A stretch of 33,892 bases of DNA from Clostridia bacterium (GTDB taxonomy: Bacteria > Bacillota > Clostridia > Christensenellales > UBA1242), in NCBI GenBank assembly GCA_028694075.1, contig JAQUUD010000003.1:1-33892 (forward strand), in the 5' to 3' direction. Under the pieces are notes generated by a model that searched no databases, was not told the DNA's origin, and saw only the letters and a list, made by a program, of their open reading frames with translations. Below are positions 17,162 to 25,487 of the stretch, in pieces (within the stretch, counting starts at the first letter, position 1; the number at the start of each line of letters is the position of its first letter). A program made the translations under genes and the position numbers.

Positions 17162-18124
17162 ATGAATAAATTTTATTGGATTATAACTTTTTTTGTCATT
17201 TTTATAGTGATTGCGCTTGCCATTTCTCCGGAAGTTTATTTGGTTGCCTGTTCAAAGGGAATTCTAGTTTGGGCAACAGTTGTTCTTCCGGCAATTTTTC
17301 CATTTCTTTTTTTTACTAAAATTTTAACTGATTTAGGCGTTATGAATGTGTTAGCAACTAAATTTACAATATTTACATCAATTTTTAAAACTCCGCCAAT
17401 TGGTGCATTTGCTTTTTTAACAAGCATTCTTTCGGGGTATCCGGTTGGGGCTAAGGTTGTTAGCGACCTTTATGAAAACGGAAGCATAACCAAAGAAGAT
17501 GCTTTCAAAATAACGACTTTTACTTCAAACTCCGGGCCAATGTTCATTCTCGGCTCGGTTGGCATCGGGCTTTTACTTTCTCGCAGGCTGGGGCTTATTA
17601 TTTTATTTTCCCACATTATCGGAGCAATTTTAAATGGCATTTTATACAGAAATCACAAGGAAAAACCCACCAATATAAGATTTAGCACGCAATCAATTAA
17701 TAACATATCTTTTCAACCGGCAGAATTAATGTGGAATTCAATAATATCAATCCTAATAATCGGCGGTTATATTTGCATTTTTTTTGTATTGATTGAAATG
17801 TTAAATTATTTAAACATCTTGCCACCCATTGCGACTTTTTTCTCTTCGATAACCGGCATTAACAGCGAAATTTTCGTTGCAATTTTTAACGGATTATTTG
17901 AAATAACTCACGGTTGTATTGATATTGCAAATTTACAATTAACCGAATTTACTTCAACAATTTTATGTTGTGGATTGATAACATTTGGTGGGCTTTCAAC
18001 TATGATGCAAGCAATTGTCTTTTTGCAAAAATTTCAAATGCGATTAGGCTTTTTTCTTAAACAAAAATTAACCCATACTATATTTTCAATTTTAATTTGC
18101 ATCATATTTCTTTTAATTTTTTAA
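17162..18124 (+). CDS. ylbJ: Sporulation integral membrane protein YlbJ
   Basis: This 320-residue polytopic membrane protein has about eight hydrophobic segments. The motifs SGYPVGAKVVSDLYENGSIT and TSNSGPMFILGSVG are those of YlbJ, a nucleoside-transporter-gate-fold protein needed for spore cortex formation in Bacillus and controlled there by sigma-E. The gene is next to pta, as in many Clostridia, but in the opposite direction. No sigma-A promoter is obvious upstream, which agrees with sporulation control, though I could not define a sigma-E promoter either. Confidence 0.92.
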   Translation: MNKFYWIITFFVIFIVIALAISPEVYLVACSKGILVWATVVLPAIFPFLFFTKILTDLGVMNVLATKFTIFTSIFKTPPIGAFAFLTSILSGYPVGAKVVSDLYENGSITKEDAFKITTFTSNSGPMFILGSVGIGLLLSRRLGLIILFSHIIGAILNGILYRNHKEKPTNIRFSTQSINNISFQPAELMWNSIISILIIGGYICIFFVLIEMLNYLNILPPIATFFSSITGINSEIFVAIFNGLFEITHGCIDIANLQLTEFTSTILCCGLITFGGLSTMMQAIVFLQKFQMRLGFFLKQKLTHTIFSILICIIFLLIF

Positions 18125-18251
18125 ATATTTTTTTATTTAACAATTTAATTAACATTTTTCTACTTACTATTTCGATTTAATTATTAAATTTTTTTAGATA
18201 TAAAATAATTAAATTTTAACATTTATAAATTTACTTCATATTATGATATGA

Positions 18252-18292
18252 GGGAAAAAACTTTTCCCGTAAGATAAAAAATCTTTATCTTA
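18252..18292. other. Two back-to-back hairpins
   Basis: GGGAAAA/TTTTCCC (18252-18258/18262-18268) is followed one base later by TAAGATAAA/TTTATCTTA (18270-18278/18284-18292). There is no T tract, so they are not clear terminators. They lie about 130 bp after ylbJ at the start of a 600-bp stretch without an intact gene. Confidence 0.6.
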
Positions 18293-18458
18293 AAAAACAG
18301 TCTTGCTTTGAAAAATTTAATTATTAAAGGCATTTTAAGTGAAAAATAATAATTCCGAACAAATTGAATTATTAAAAATTTCAAAAGATAAAATTTCTTA
18401 AAATTATTATTAATTTCGAATAAAAGATTTTTAAATAATATTAAATTTAACGCTTTAA

Positions 18459-18634
18459 AGATTTATAACCTTAGTATTAAAATCCAAAGACACCTATTTT
18501 GGTTATGCAATTGACTGTCAAAATTTCTTTTCTGTTAGACAAGTAATTGATTTAACAAAATGAATTAGAAAAATTTACAGTTTATAAAGAAATCCCTTCC
18601 TTTTAAATTGCATTCCTATCAAACGGATTTTGAT
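18459..18634 (+). pseudogene. Relic of a DDE integrase/transposase (rve type)
   Basis: Two short open segments in different frames look like one decayed protein. 18459-18560 reads SKDTYFGYAIDCQNFFSVRQ, resembling the first-aspartate strand of retroviral-type integrase cores (tyr-x-x-AID-x-x-(T/N)-(R/F)). 18569-18634 reads KKSLPFKLHSYQTDFD, resembling the second-aspartate region (PFKIKxIQTDNGxEF) of IS481/IS3-like transposases. They are separated by a stop and a -1 frame change, and neither terminal inverted repeats nor the catalytic glutamate region is visible. The rest of 18125-18720 is AT-rich and holds nothing I can assign. This rests on motif resemblance only. Confidence 0.4.
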
Positions 18635-18720
18635 TAAAGCATAAAAATTAAGTTAGAAAATTGAATTATTCAAAAAGATAAAAATAAAAGATTTTAAGCC
18701 GACAAGTTTATTAATAAACT

Positions 18721-19797
18721 TTAACGCTTTAAGTGATAATCTTTAAAATTATTAACTGAATGTTTGCCTGCTTTGTTGGTTTTTAAACCCAGGTCTAAAC
18801 TAAATTCAATATGGAAAAATTTTAAAATTAATATAATACCGAAAAATCCGATTAGTGGATAACAATAATTAACAATTTTTTCAAAGCCGATAAGGCTGAT
18901 AAGCAGAACGGCACTGCAACAAAGCAGTGGCGTTTTGTTTTTTTGTCCGCTTTTAAAAATTGAATTAACTGTATGCAATGCGGTGAACAGTGAAGTTATT
19001 ATTCCCAAAAACAAAACGAACATAAACAAAATTGGAAAAGGTTCGCCAAGTCTTAAAGTTAAAAGCACAAACGGCATACTCGCGTTCATAACAACAGCCC
19101 CATTAGTTATCAAACAGATTATGCAAATTAATATAACAAAGCAAATGATTGATGTTGCACCAAAACTTACAATCTTAATTTGCCTTTCATTTAAATCTTT
19201 TCCTGCTTGAATTAAAATATAATAAGAAAGAAGCATATTGCCCGCAACATAAATAATAATCGAAACCGGAAGAATATAAGCATTGACCGAACTTGGAATA
19301 TATGATATGTCCGTAACAGGATTAAGCGTTGAATATACAGAATAAATTATCAAAAGTAATATTACAAGCGGGATTAAAATTATATTAATTTTGTAAAGCC
19401 CTTTCAATCCAGTTCTTAAAACAAAGAAACTAATGATAAAAATTATAATATGAAAAACAAATGTCGGCACTTCAATTAAATTCGAACTTAGAACTTCAAC
19501 AGCGCCGGAAAACATTGCAGCAGCATAAATTAAGAAAATAGCAATAATTGTGATATTAAAAAAAATTGAACAATTAATTTGTTTGTTCACATCTAAGATA
19601 TTTTTAAAATGTCTTCTTGAACCGATTATCAGAAATATTTTAAAGCAATAATAAAACAATATAAAAACAATAGGCAAGAAATAAAGGCTTGCATACCCGA
19701 ATTCAGCAAAAAAAAGTGATAGTTCTCTTCCGCTCGCAAAACCTGCCCCGATAATACTGCTTGTAATCAAAAAAACGCACAGACATATTTTTTTCAT
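18721..19797 (-). CDS. YkvI-family membrane transporter
   Basis: This 358-residue protein has about ten transmembrane segments. The N-terminal motif SSIIGAGFASGRELSLFFAEFG is typical of the YkvI family, relatives of the APC/LeuT-fold transporters; the unwound helix-1 glycine motif suggests a sodium- or proton-coupled amino-acid or small-solute transporter. The substrate is unknown. The C-terminal 25 residues are hydrophilic. The ATG at 19797 lies about 165 bp downstream of the tRNA-Glu gene on the same strand, with the tRNA terminator in between. Confidence 0.8.
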   Translation of the reverse strand: MKKICLCVFLITSSIIGAGFASGRELSLFFAEFGYASLYFLPIVFILFYYCFKIFLIIGSRRHFKNILDVNKQINCSIFFNITIIAIFLIYAAAMFSGAVEVLSSNLIEVPTFVFHIIIFIISFFVLRTGLKGLYKINIILIPLVILLLIIYSVYSTLNPVTDISYIPSSVNAYILPVSIIIYVAGNMLLSYYILIQAGKDLNERQIKIVSFGATSIICFVILICIICLITNGAVVMNASMPFVLLTLRLGEPFPILFMFVLFLGIITSLFTALHTVNSIFKSGQKNKTPLLCCSAVLLISLIGFEKIVNYCYPLIGFFGIILILKFFHIEFSLDLGLKTNKAGKHSVNNFKDYHLKR

Positions 19798-19929
19798 AAT
19801 AACATTATATGGCTGATTTTTTTAATACATAACCAGATAAATAATGCTTCATATATTTGTTTTATTGTTTCTAAATATGTAAAACTTAATAAAATTTTGA
19901 AATAACCTACAAATTATTAACTCAGAAAC

Positions 19930-19953
19930 AAAAACCCGCATTTTTAGTGCGGT
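19930..19953 (-). terminator. Terminator of tRNA-Glu
   Basis: Minus strand ACCGCA, loop CTAAAAA, TGCGGGT, then a run of T. It starts about 10 bases after the tRNA CCA end. Confidence 0.8.
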
Positions 19954-19961
19954 GTTTCGGT

Positions 19962-20036
19962 TGGTACCCTCAAGGGGAATTGAACCCCTGATTCCACCTT
20001 GAGAGGGTGGCGTCTTAACCTCTTGACCATGAGGGC
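19962..20036 (-). tRNA. tRNA-Glu (anticodon CTC)
   Basis: A complete cloverleaf can be drawn. The acceptor is GCCCTCA/TGAGGGT (first pair G.U). The D-arm is TGGTCAAGAGGTTAAGAC, the anticodon stem CCACC/GGTGG with loop CTCTCAA, and the T-arm AGGGG-TTCAATT-CCCCT. CCA is encoded. Anticodon CTC reads GAG (Glu). It is a single gene with its own promoter and terminator. Confidence 0.95.
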
Positions 20037-20047
20037 AAATTAATTTT

Positions 20048-20075
20048 ATTATAACATAAATTTTTAAAAAATCAA
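20048..20075 (-). promoter_or_regulatory. Promoter of tRNA-Glu
   Basis: Minus strand TTGATT (20070-20075), 16-bp spacer ending in TGT, TATAAT (20048-20053), an extended -10, 11 bases upstream of the mature tRNA 5' end. Confidence 0.75.
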
Positions 20076-20208
20076 ATAGAGATAGGTGAATTATTTTCAT
20101 TGAATATAATTTAAATACAGTCCTGACTTCCTATCAAAAACATTTCTGTTTTTAAAATAAGCAAATAAAATGCCTAGATTGAAATCTTTTTTGAAAAAAT
20201 TTTAATTT

Positions 20209-20553
20209 TTAATAAAACGCATCTTCAATGTGATTTATTGTATCATTGAAAATTTCAATAACATCAAAACGAATTTTATCAGTTGATATTCTTCTCAGTT
20301 TTAAAAATTCAAGTGCACCTTTTTTTATTCTGATTTGTTTTATTTTTGTGACTTCTTCCTGCGGAAATCCGTAATTTAAATTTGATTTTGTTTTGACTTC
20401 AACAAATATGTATTGTTTTTTTAATTGTGCAATTATATCGATTTCGCCATAAATGTTCACGTAATTCACTTTTAAGATTTTATAGCCTTTATTTTTCAAA
20501 AATAGAACGGCGTTTGCTTCGCCGATTTTCCCCAAAGTGTGTGGTTTAAACAT
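20209..20553 (-). CDS. YraN/UPF0102-family endonuclease-like protein
   Basis: This 114-residue protein shows the UPF0102 (YraN) pattern: GKIGEANAVLFLKNKGYKIL, YGEIDIIAQ and YIFVEVKTKSNLNYG, which carry the E...D...ExK residues of a restriction-endonuclease-like fold. The cellular role is not established. It directly follows rbgA (36 bp gap), an arrangement found in many Firmicutes, so it is probably cotranscribed. The tRNA-Glu promoter lies downstream. Confidence 0.9.
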   Translation of the reverse strand: MFKPHTLGKIGEANAVLFLKNKGYKILKVNYVNIYGEIDIIAQLKKQYIFVEVKTKSNLNYGFPQEEVTKIKQIRIKKGALEFLKLRRISTDKIRFDVIEIFNDTINHIEDAFY

Positions 20554-20589
20554 TTAATTTTTAGGCAATCAATTTTTAAATTAATCAGT

Positions 20590-21435
20590 TTAAAGCAAGG
20601 TTATGTTGCCCAATCTCCTTTTTCTGAAGTCATCTAAAATCATAACGCAAGTTCGGTCATAATCAATTTCTCCGCCTTTAATTAGCATTTTTTTGGATAG
20701 TGCAATTTGCTTAATCTTTTCGATTGCTGAGCCGTTTAACTCGATGTTATAACGATTTTTCAGTGTATTAGGGTATTGTCTTTCAAGTGCTTCAATAAAA
20801 ATCAATACAAGTTCATTAATGTCCAAAACATTATCACTGATACTGCCGATATATCCCAAATATTCCGCTGTTTGTTCATCTGATAAATCAGGATACAAAG
20901 TTCCGGGAGTGTCTAAAACCTGAATATTGCTTGATATGTGGACCCATTGTTTCCCTTTTGTAACACCCGGCTTGTTTCCGGTTAGTGTTTTGCCTTTTCC
21001 GCATAAATTATTTACAAAAGTGCTTTTACCCGAATTTGGCACACCAATAACCATTGCTTTTATAAACGAGTTTAAGCCCTTTGCAGTGTTTTTCTTTATT
21101 TTTTCCGCACTCAAAATCTTTAATTTTGATAAAACCATTTTCGAAATTCCAGATGCCGTGCTATTGCTTTCAATAATCTGAAAGTTATTTTTAAAAATTT
21201 TTTGAATATTTTCTTTAACAAGCGAAAATTTTGATTTATCAGCCATATCTGCCTTGTTTAAAACAAATAATACGGGCTTGTTTATTATTAATTTATCAAA
21301 TTCTGGATTTAAACAAGCAAGCGGAGCGCGTGAATCAAGCATATAAATAACCACATCAATATTTTTTACTTCCGAGTGCATTGTCCTTAATGCTTTGGTC
21401 ATATGCCCGGGAAACCAGTTTATTTTCATATGCAA
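20590..21435 (-). CDS. rbgA: Ribosome biogenesis GTPase A
   Basis: RbgA (YlqF) is a circularly permuted GTPase needed for late 50S subunit assembly. The permuted motif order is clear: G4 NKADM first, then G1 GVPNSGKST, then G3 DTPGTL. The N-terminal WFPGHMTKAL and the C-terminal RNA-binding region ending in DFRKRRLG match the family; 281 residues is normal. It comes after trmD, as in Bacillus, but the rplS gene usually in between is missing and cloverleaf element D stands in the gap. Confidence 0.97.
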   Translation of the reverse strand: MHMKINWFPGHMTKALRTMHSEVKNIDVVIYMLDSRAPLACLNPEFDKLIINKPVLFVLNKADMADKSKFSLVKENIQKIFKNNFQIIESNSTASGISKMVLSKLKILSAEKIKKNTAKGLNSFIKAMVIGVPNSGKSTFVNNLCGKGKTLTGNKPGVTKGKQWVHISSNIQVLDTPGTLYPDLSDEQTAEYLGYIGSISDNVLDINELVLIFIEALERQYPNTLKNRYNIELNGSAIEKIKQIALSKKMLIKGGEIDYDRTCVMILDDFRKRRLGNITLL

Positions 21436-21607
21436 TCCTTTTAAATTTTAGATATTTTTTATTTATTTAACGAACAGTAACTACTTTTTATTGAAATTTC
21501 CAATAAAATGAATTAAATTTATTACTATATTAACTGCAATTCCTTTCCATAAAACTAATATTCATCATTTGTTTATTTTTTGTTATTCAAGCAACATTTT
21601 TTTAAGA

Positions 21608-21703
21608 TGCCGGCAGAAGAGTCGGTTGCCTTTTAATGCAACCGACGGCAACCTGAAAGGTTGCCGGTCTTTGGGCTTTGCCCAAAGACCGCTTCTGCCG
21701 GCA
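21608..21703. repeat. Cloverleaf element D
   Basis: The outer stem is 12 bp: TGCCGGCAGAAG (21608-21619) with 21692-21703. H1 is 21621-21629/21638-21646 (9 bp, GTCGGTTGC). H2 is 21647-21654/21658-21665 (8 bp, GAA triloop). H3 is 21666-21676/21680-21690 (11 bp, loop TTT). Only one base on each side is unpaired next to the outer stem. It begins five bases after the trmD stop. It is a sister copy of element E. Confidence 0.9.
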
Positions 21704-21708
21704 AATTT

Positions 21709-22416
21709 TCATTTTTTTTCATTTTTTTGATTAGTTTTAGATTTTTTTATAAATTCTTTATATAAATCTTTGCGTCTTTCTTTTGTTATTTTTATAGATT
21801 GTTTTAATCTCCAATCATTAATTTTTTGATGATTGCCGGTTATCAAAATTTCAGGCACTTTTAGCCCCTTGAATTCTTGCGGGCGAGTATATTGGGGATA
21901 TTCTAATAATCCGTCAGAAAAACTTTCTTCAAGAAGTGAACTATCCGTAATAACATCGGGAACATACCTACAAACTGCATCTAAAATCACCATTGCGGGG
22001 ATTTCTCCACCCGTCAGGATATAATCGCCGATTGAAATTTCACAGTCCACACAAAGATTAATTATACGCTCATCAATGCCTTCATAATGCCCGCAAACTA
22101 TAATCAAATGCTCATATTTCGCAAGTTCACACACTTTTCCCTGATTTAAAACATCTCCCTTTGGCGACATCAAAACCACTAGTGATTTTTCAATTTTAAC
22201 ACTCATAATTGCATCATATAAAGGTTGCGGAGTAAGCACCATTCCAAAGCCACCGCCATAAGGATAATCATCGCATTTTTTATGTTTTTCAATTGAAAAC
22301 TGACGAACGTCAATTATATTTATTTCAACTTTATTAGCCTTTATTGCCCTGCCTATAATGCTGGCTTTAATGCAATCAAACATCTCAGGGAAAAGTGTTA
22401 GAATGTCAATTTTCAT
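21709..22416 (-). CDS. trmD: tRNA (guanine-N1)-methyltransferase TrmD
   Basis: TrmD methylates G37 of tRNAs with S-adenosylmethionine, preventing frameshifts. This is a SPOUT (trefoil-knot) enzyme with MKIDILTLFPEMF at the start, YGGGFGMVLTPQPLYDA, CGHYEGIDERI, SIGDYILTGGE, LEYPQYTRP and GNHQKINDWR. Length is 235 residues plus a lysine-rich tail. The ATG overlaps the rimM stop by four bases, the usual coupling. rplS does not follow. Confidence 0.97.
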   Translation of the reverse strand: MKIDILTLFPEMFDCIKASIIGRAIKANKVEINIIDVRQFSIEKHKKCDDYPYGGGFGMVLTPQPLYDAIMSVKIEKSLVVLMSPKGDVLNQGKVCELAKYEHLIIVCGHYEGIDERIINLCVDCEISIGDYILTGGEIPAMVILDAVCRYVPDVITDSSLLEESFSDGLLEYPQYTRPQEFKGLKVPEILITGNHQKINDWRLKQSIKITKERRKDLYKEFIKKSKTNQKNEKK

Positions 22417-22910
22417 ATTTTATTTTCCTCATATAATTTTTGATTTATCTCTGCCCTCTTGCCTTTAATATCAACTTTTAAAAAAATTTCTTTAAGAAAA
22501 GATATTGAATAAGTTGCAAATTTTTCTTTAATTAAAAGTATATCAGATGCGCCGTAAAATTCAGTACCTATAATTTCTCCAATTTCTCGTCCGTCGGTGT
22601 TAAAAACTTTTATTCCGATTAAATCATCAATGAAATAATTATCAGGCTCCAAACTTCCAAATTCTTCTTTTGTTATATATAAAGTTTTGTTTCTGAATTT
22701 TTCCGCTTGTTCAATCGTACTAACACTTTCAAGGCTTATATAAACAAAACCCAGGCGATAAACTCCTGAGATAATGTCATAACTTTTATTATCGCATATT
22801 ATTGATTTCAACTTTGAAAAAACATTAATACGCTCGGTTAAAGCCTTGCACTTTAACTCGCCTTTTAAACCCTGCGGTTTCAAAACTTTGGCTATGGAAA
22901 TTTTTTCCAT
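22413..22910 (-). CDS. rimM: 16S rRNA processing/maturation protein RimM
   Basis: RimM binds S19 and assists 30S head assembly. The 165-residue protein has the N-terminal beta-barrel (KISIAKVLKPQGLKGELKCK) and the C-terminal PRC barrel (NYFIDDLIGIKVFNTDGREIGEI, IKEKFATYSISFLKEIF). It abuts khpA with no gap and overlaps trmD by four bases, within the rpsP-khpA-rimM-trmD operon. Confidence 0.96.
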   Translation of the reverse strand: MEKISIAKVLKPQGLKGELKCKALTERINVFSKLKSIICDNKSYDIISGVYRLGFVYISLESVSTIEQAEKFRNKTLYITKEEFGSLEPDNYFIDDLIGIKVFNTDGREIGEIIGTEFYGASDILLIKEKFATYSISFLKEIFLKVDIKGKRAEINQKLYEENKI

Positions 22911-23144
22911 TTATTCTCCGATTTTAATTCTATATCTCTTGCTTGTTTTATTTCCAATTGTTTTCACTATTGTTCTGATGCTGTTAACAACCTTTCCGCC
23001 TTTGCCAATAATTTTGCCTAAATCATTCTCATTTGCTTTAATATAAATTATTGAATTGAGATCATCTTCTGCTTCTGTTTTCACACTAACTTGCTCGGGA
23101 CAACTAACTAAATGCTTTACTATAAATAAAACTAATTCTTCCAT
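22911..23144 (-). CDS. khpA: KH-domain RNA-binding protein KhpA
   Basis: This 77-residue single KH-domain protein carries the RNA-binding loop GKIIGKGGKVVNSIRT. It is the YlqC/KhpA family, which pairs with KhpB (Jag) to bind many RNAs in Firmicutes. The AAGGAG site and 14-bp gap after rpsP place it in the operon. Confidence 0.96.
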   Translation of the reverse strand: MEELVLFIVKHLVSCPEQVSVKTEAEDDLNSIIYIKANENDLGKIIGKGGKVVNSIRTIVKTIGNKTSKRYRIKIGE

Positions 23145-23158
23145 AAAAAAATAACTCC

Positions 23159-23467
23159 TTATTTTTCTGCTTTTTGTTTGCGTTTTGGTTTTGGTTTAGC
23201 GTTTGTTTTAATCACTGCTGGCTTTTTCATTATTCCGGCTTTAACCAAAATATCTTTTGCAGTTTCGGTTGGCTTTGCGCCTTGACTAATCCAAGTCTTA
23301 ACTTTTTCAGAGTCAACTTTTATTTCAGATGGATTTGTTAAAGGATTGTAAGTGCCTAAAATTTCAATAAATTTTCCATCTCTTGGTGACTTTGAATCTG
23401 CAACCACGAGCCTGTAAAAAGGTGATTTTTTATCTCCCATTCTTGTTAAACGTATTTTAACTGCCAT
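23159..23467 (-). CDS. rpsP: 30S ribosomal protein S16
   Basis: This 102-residue protein begins MAVKIRLTRMGDKKSPFYR and continues with VADSKSPRDGKFIEILGTYNP, diagnostic of S16, a primary assembly protein of the small subunit. A basic Lys/Pro-rich tail follows. AGGAGGG precedes the ATG. The gap from ffh is 255 bp and holds two inverted repeats. Confidence 0.98.
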   Translation of the reverse strand: MAVKIRLTRMGDKKSPFYRLVVADSKSPRDGKFIEILGTYNPLTNPSEIKVDSEKVKTWISQGAKPTETAKDILVKAGIMKKPAVIKTNAKPKPKRKQKAEK

Positions 23468-23498
23468 TTTTCCCTCCTGTTAATATTTATATATCTTC

Positions 23499-23519
23499 AT
23501 TAAATTTTTAATTTAATGT
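23499..23519. other. AT hairpin upstream of rpsP
   Basis: A perfect 9-bp inverted repeat CATTAAATT/AATTTAATG with a 3-nt loop lies in the rpsP leader, about 30 bp before the start. It may be chance in such AT-rich DNA. Confidence 0.5.
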
Positions 23520-23588
23520 TAATACCGAATTTTTCATTTGATAATTTAATTCTTTTTCATTTGATTGAATTTCTTTAAAAGTCTGACC

Positions 23589-23634
23589 GTGCGCCCTAAT
23601 TATCGCATATTTACCCAGCACTTTTAGGGCGCAC
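23589..23634. other. GC-rich 11-bp inverted repeat between ffh and rpsP
   Basis: GTGCGCCCTAA (23589-23599) is exactly mirrored by TTAGGGCGCAC (23624-23634) around a 24-nt loop. No T tract follows in either direction, so it is not a standard terminator. It differs from the cloverleaf elements in size and lacks GCCGGC. Confidence 0.75.
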
Positions 23635-23722
23635 ATATAAACCCTCGCTTTTTTCAACCTTAAATTATGGTTGTATATAAATTTCTAAGATTTTCACGAA
23701 ATATTATTTTTAAATTATAAAA

Positions 23723-25036
23723 CTAAATTTTAAAACCGCCCTTCTTGTTTTTGAATTGTCGCATCATTTCTTTTGACTGCTCAAATTTTTTCAATAATGA
23801 ATTAACATCTTGAATTTTTGTTCCGCTACCTTTTGCGATTCTTTGTCTTTGACTGCCTTTAATGATTTCCGGGTGCCTTCGCTCTTTTATTGTCATACTC
23901 TGAATTATTGCTTTATTTCTTTTTATTTCGTTTTCATCAACATCATAAGTTTTAAGTTTTGAACTGATATTACTCGGGAGCATTTGCACAATATCTTTGA
24001 TATTTCCCATTTTGTTTACATTTTCAATTTGACTTAAATAATCTTCAAATGTGAATGAGTTTTCACGGAAACTTTTTTCCAGTTTTTTCGCCTGTTCTTC
24101 GCTTACAACATCTTTGGCCTTATCAATTAATGTTAAAACATCGCCCATTCCCAAAATTCTAGAAGCAATTCTTTCCGGATAAAAAGGTTCAATGTCGCCA
24201 ATCTTTTCTCCAACACCAGTAAACTTTATCGGTTTGCCTGTTATTGATTTGATTGAAAGTGCGGCACCGCCCCTTGTATCGCCGTCCAGTTTGGAAAGCA
24301 CAACGCCTGTGATGTCAAGTTGTTTATTAAACTCTTCCGCAACTGTAACAGCATCTTGTCCTGTCATTGCATCAACAACCAGCAAAATCTCCGCTGGCTG
24401 AAATTCTTTTTTTATGCTGACAAGTTCGTTCATCAATTCCGTGTTGATATGAAGCCGACCAGCGGTGTCAATTATCACGGTATCAAGCCCTTGTTTTAAA
24501 GCGTGTTCAACCGCTTGCTTTGCGGTTTTAACTGGATTTTGCAATCCCCGTTCAAAAACCTCAATATTTGCTTGTTTGCCGACAACCTGCAACTGATTTA
24601 TTGCCGCAGGTCTATAAATGTCACACGCAACCAAAAGTGGTTTTTTGCCCGTTTTTTTAAGATATGCACCAAGTTTCCCGCACATTGAAGTTTTGCCGGC
24701 ACCTTGCAAACCGCATAACATAATAACTGTCGGAGGTTTGGGATCAATTTTAAGTTTGGAATTGTTCGAACCTAAAAGTTCAATCAGTTCTTCATTTACA
24801 ATTTTAATAACTTGCTGAGCAGGCGTAAGCGACTGCATAACTTCATTGCCGAGTGCTTTTTCAGAGATTTTGGCGATAAAATCTTTTGCAACCAAATAAT
24901 TAACATCTGCTTCCAAAAGGGCAACTCTGATTTCTCGCATTGCTTCTTTTATTTCAACTGCCGTTAATTTTCCACGACCAGACAACTTACTAAAAATATG
25001 TGCTAATCGTTCACTTAAATTTGGAAATAAAGACAA
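23723..25036 (-). CDS. ffh: Signal recognition particle protein Ffh (SRP54)
   Basis: This GTPase binds signal peptides on nascent chains and hands them to FtsY. Domains: N (residues 1-90), G with CGLQGAGKTS (G1), ACDIYRPAA, DTAGRLHIN, SKLDGDTRGGAAL, GVGEKIGDIEPF, then the M domain (MGNIKDIVQMLP, KRNKAIIQSMT, RIAKGSG) with a short Met/Lys-rich tail. At 437 residues it is normal. The start is TTG (25036) after GGAGG; the ylxM stop is one base upstream, so the pair is coupled. The SRP RNA gene is not visible in this window. Confidence 0.97.
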   Translation of the reverse strand: MSLFPNLSERLAHIFSKLSGRGKLTAVEIKEAMREIRVALLEADVNYLVAKDFIAKISEKALGNEVMQSLTPAQQVIKIVNEELIELLGSNNSKLKIDPKPPTVIMLCGLQGAGKTSMCGKLGAYLKKTGKKPLLVACDIYRPAAINQLQVVGKQANIEVFERGLQNPVKTAKQAVEHALKQGLDTVIIDTAGRLHINTELMNELVSIKKEFQPAEILLVVDAMTGQDAVTVAEEFNKQLDITGVVLSKLDGDTRGGAALSIKSITGKPIKFTGVGEKIGDIEPFYPERIASRILGMGDVLTLIDKAKDVVSEEQAKKLEKSFRENSFTFEDYLSQIENVNKMGNIKDIVQMLPSNISSKLKTYDVDENEIKRNKAIIQSMTIKERRHPEIIKGSQRQRIAKGSGTKIQDVNSLLKKFEQSKEMMRQFKNKKGGFKI

Positions 25037-25037
25037 A

Positions 25038-25412
25038 CTATAATTCCTCCTGCAACTGTTTTAAAATTCGTTCAAATTTTTCTAGTTTGATTTGTGCATT
25101 AAGATAATTCTTATTATCTTTAAAAGTTTCATTCAAGTCTTGCCAGTCAACCAATAAATTTTCACCTAGATTTTTTATTCGCTCCAATTTTTTGCAAAAT
25201 CCCAGTTCAGATTCAATTTCTTCAAGTCTTTTTGAGCAAGCATCAATAATTTTAAAAATTGCTTGCTTTGAAACTTGTTTTAATTGTGCGATTTCAATGA
25301 TTTGCAAGTTTTTGAACAAATATAAGTTCATTATTTCCTGCTGTTTTACTTTTAGCAATTTACCATAAGAGTCATATAAACGGCTTATTTCAATCATTTC
25401 ATTAAATTTCAT
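25038..25412 (-). CDS. ylxM: YlxM-family DNA-binding-type protein
   Basis: This 124-residue protein matches YlxM (UPF0122), a sigma-region-4-like helix-turn-helix protein encoded next to ffh in Firmicutes and linked to the SRP pathway. Seen are YDSYGKLLKVKQQEIMNLYL and the HTH IIEIAQLKQVSKQAIFKII. The C-terminal half is a charged coiled coil, longer than I would expect. It leads the ylxM-ffh unit, with a promoter at 25451-25479 and a hairpin just before the ribosome binding site. Confidence 0.88.
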   Translation of the reverse strand: MKFNEMIEISRLYDSYGKLLKVKQQEIMNLYLFKNLQIIEIAQLKQVSKQAIFKIIDACSKRLEEIESELGFCKKLERIKNLGENLLVDWQDLNETFKDNKNYLNAQIKLEKFERILKQLQEEL

Positions 25413-25422
25413 AACTCACTCC

Positions 25423-25442
25423 GTAAACTCTTTTTAGTTTAC
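25423..25442 (-). promoter_or_regulatory. Hairpin adjoining the ylxM ribosome binding site
   Basis: GTAAACT (minus strand from 25442) pairs with AGTTTAC (25429-25423), and the GGAG site begins at once after it. The stem could influence ylxM translation. This is inference from position. Confidence 0.5.
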
Positions 25443-25450
25443 TAATTCAA

Positions 25451-25479
25451 ATTATATCACATTTATTTTTAAAATGCAA
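25451..25479 (-). promoter_or_regulatory. Sigma-A promoter of ylxM-ffh
   Basis: Minus strand TTGCAT (25474-25479), 17-bp spacer, TATAAT (25451-25456). The -35 box is nine bases from the hemW stop, so transcription is re-initiated here. Confidence 0.75.
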
Positions 25480-25487
25480 TCATTATT

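Noticed and set aside
19849..20100. Minus-strand open frame over the tRNA gene
   Set aside because: It runs straight through the tRNA-Glu, its promoter and its terminator.
21487..21509. TTTTATTG/CAATAAAA hairpin upstream of rbgA as a terminator
   Set aside because: No T tract follows on the minus strand, and such stems occur readily in sequence this AT-rich.
25413..25487. SRP RNA gene near ffh or ftsY
   Set aside because: No GGAA-tetraloop hairpin of the conserved domain is present in any intergenic region near ffh or ftsY.
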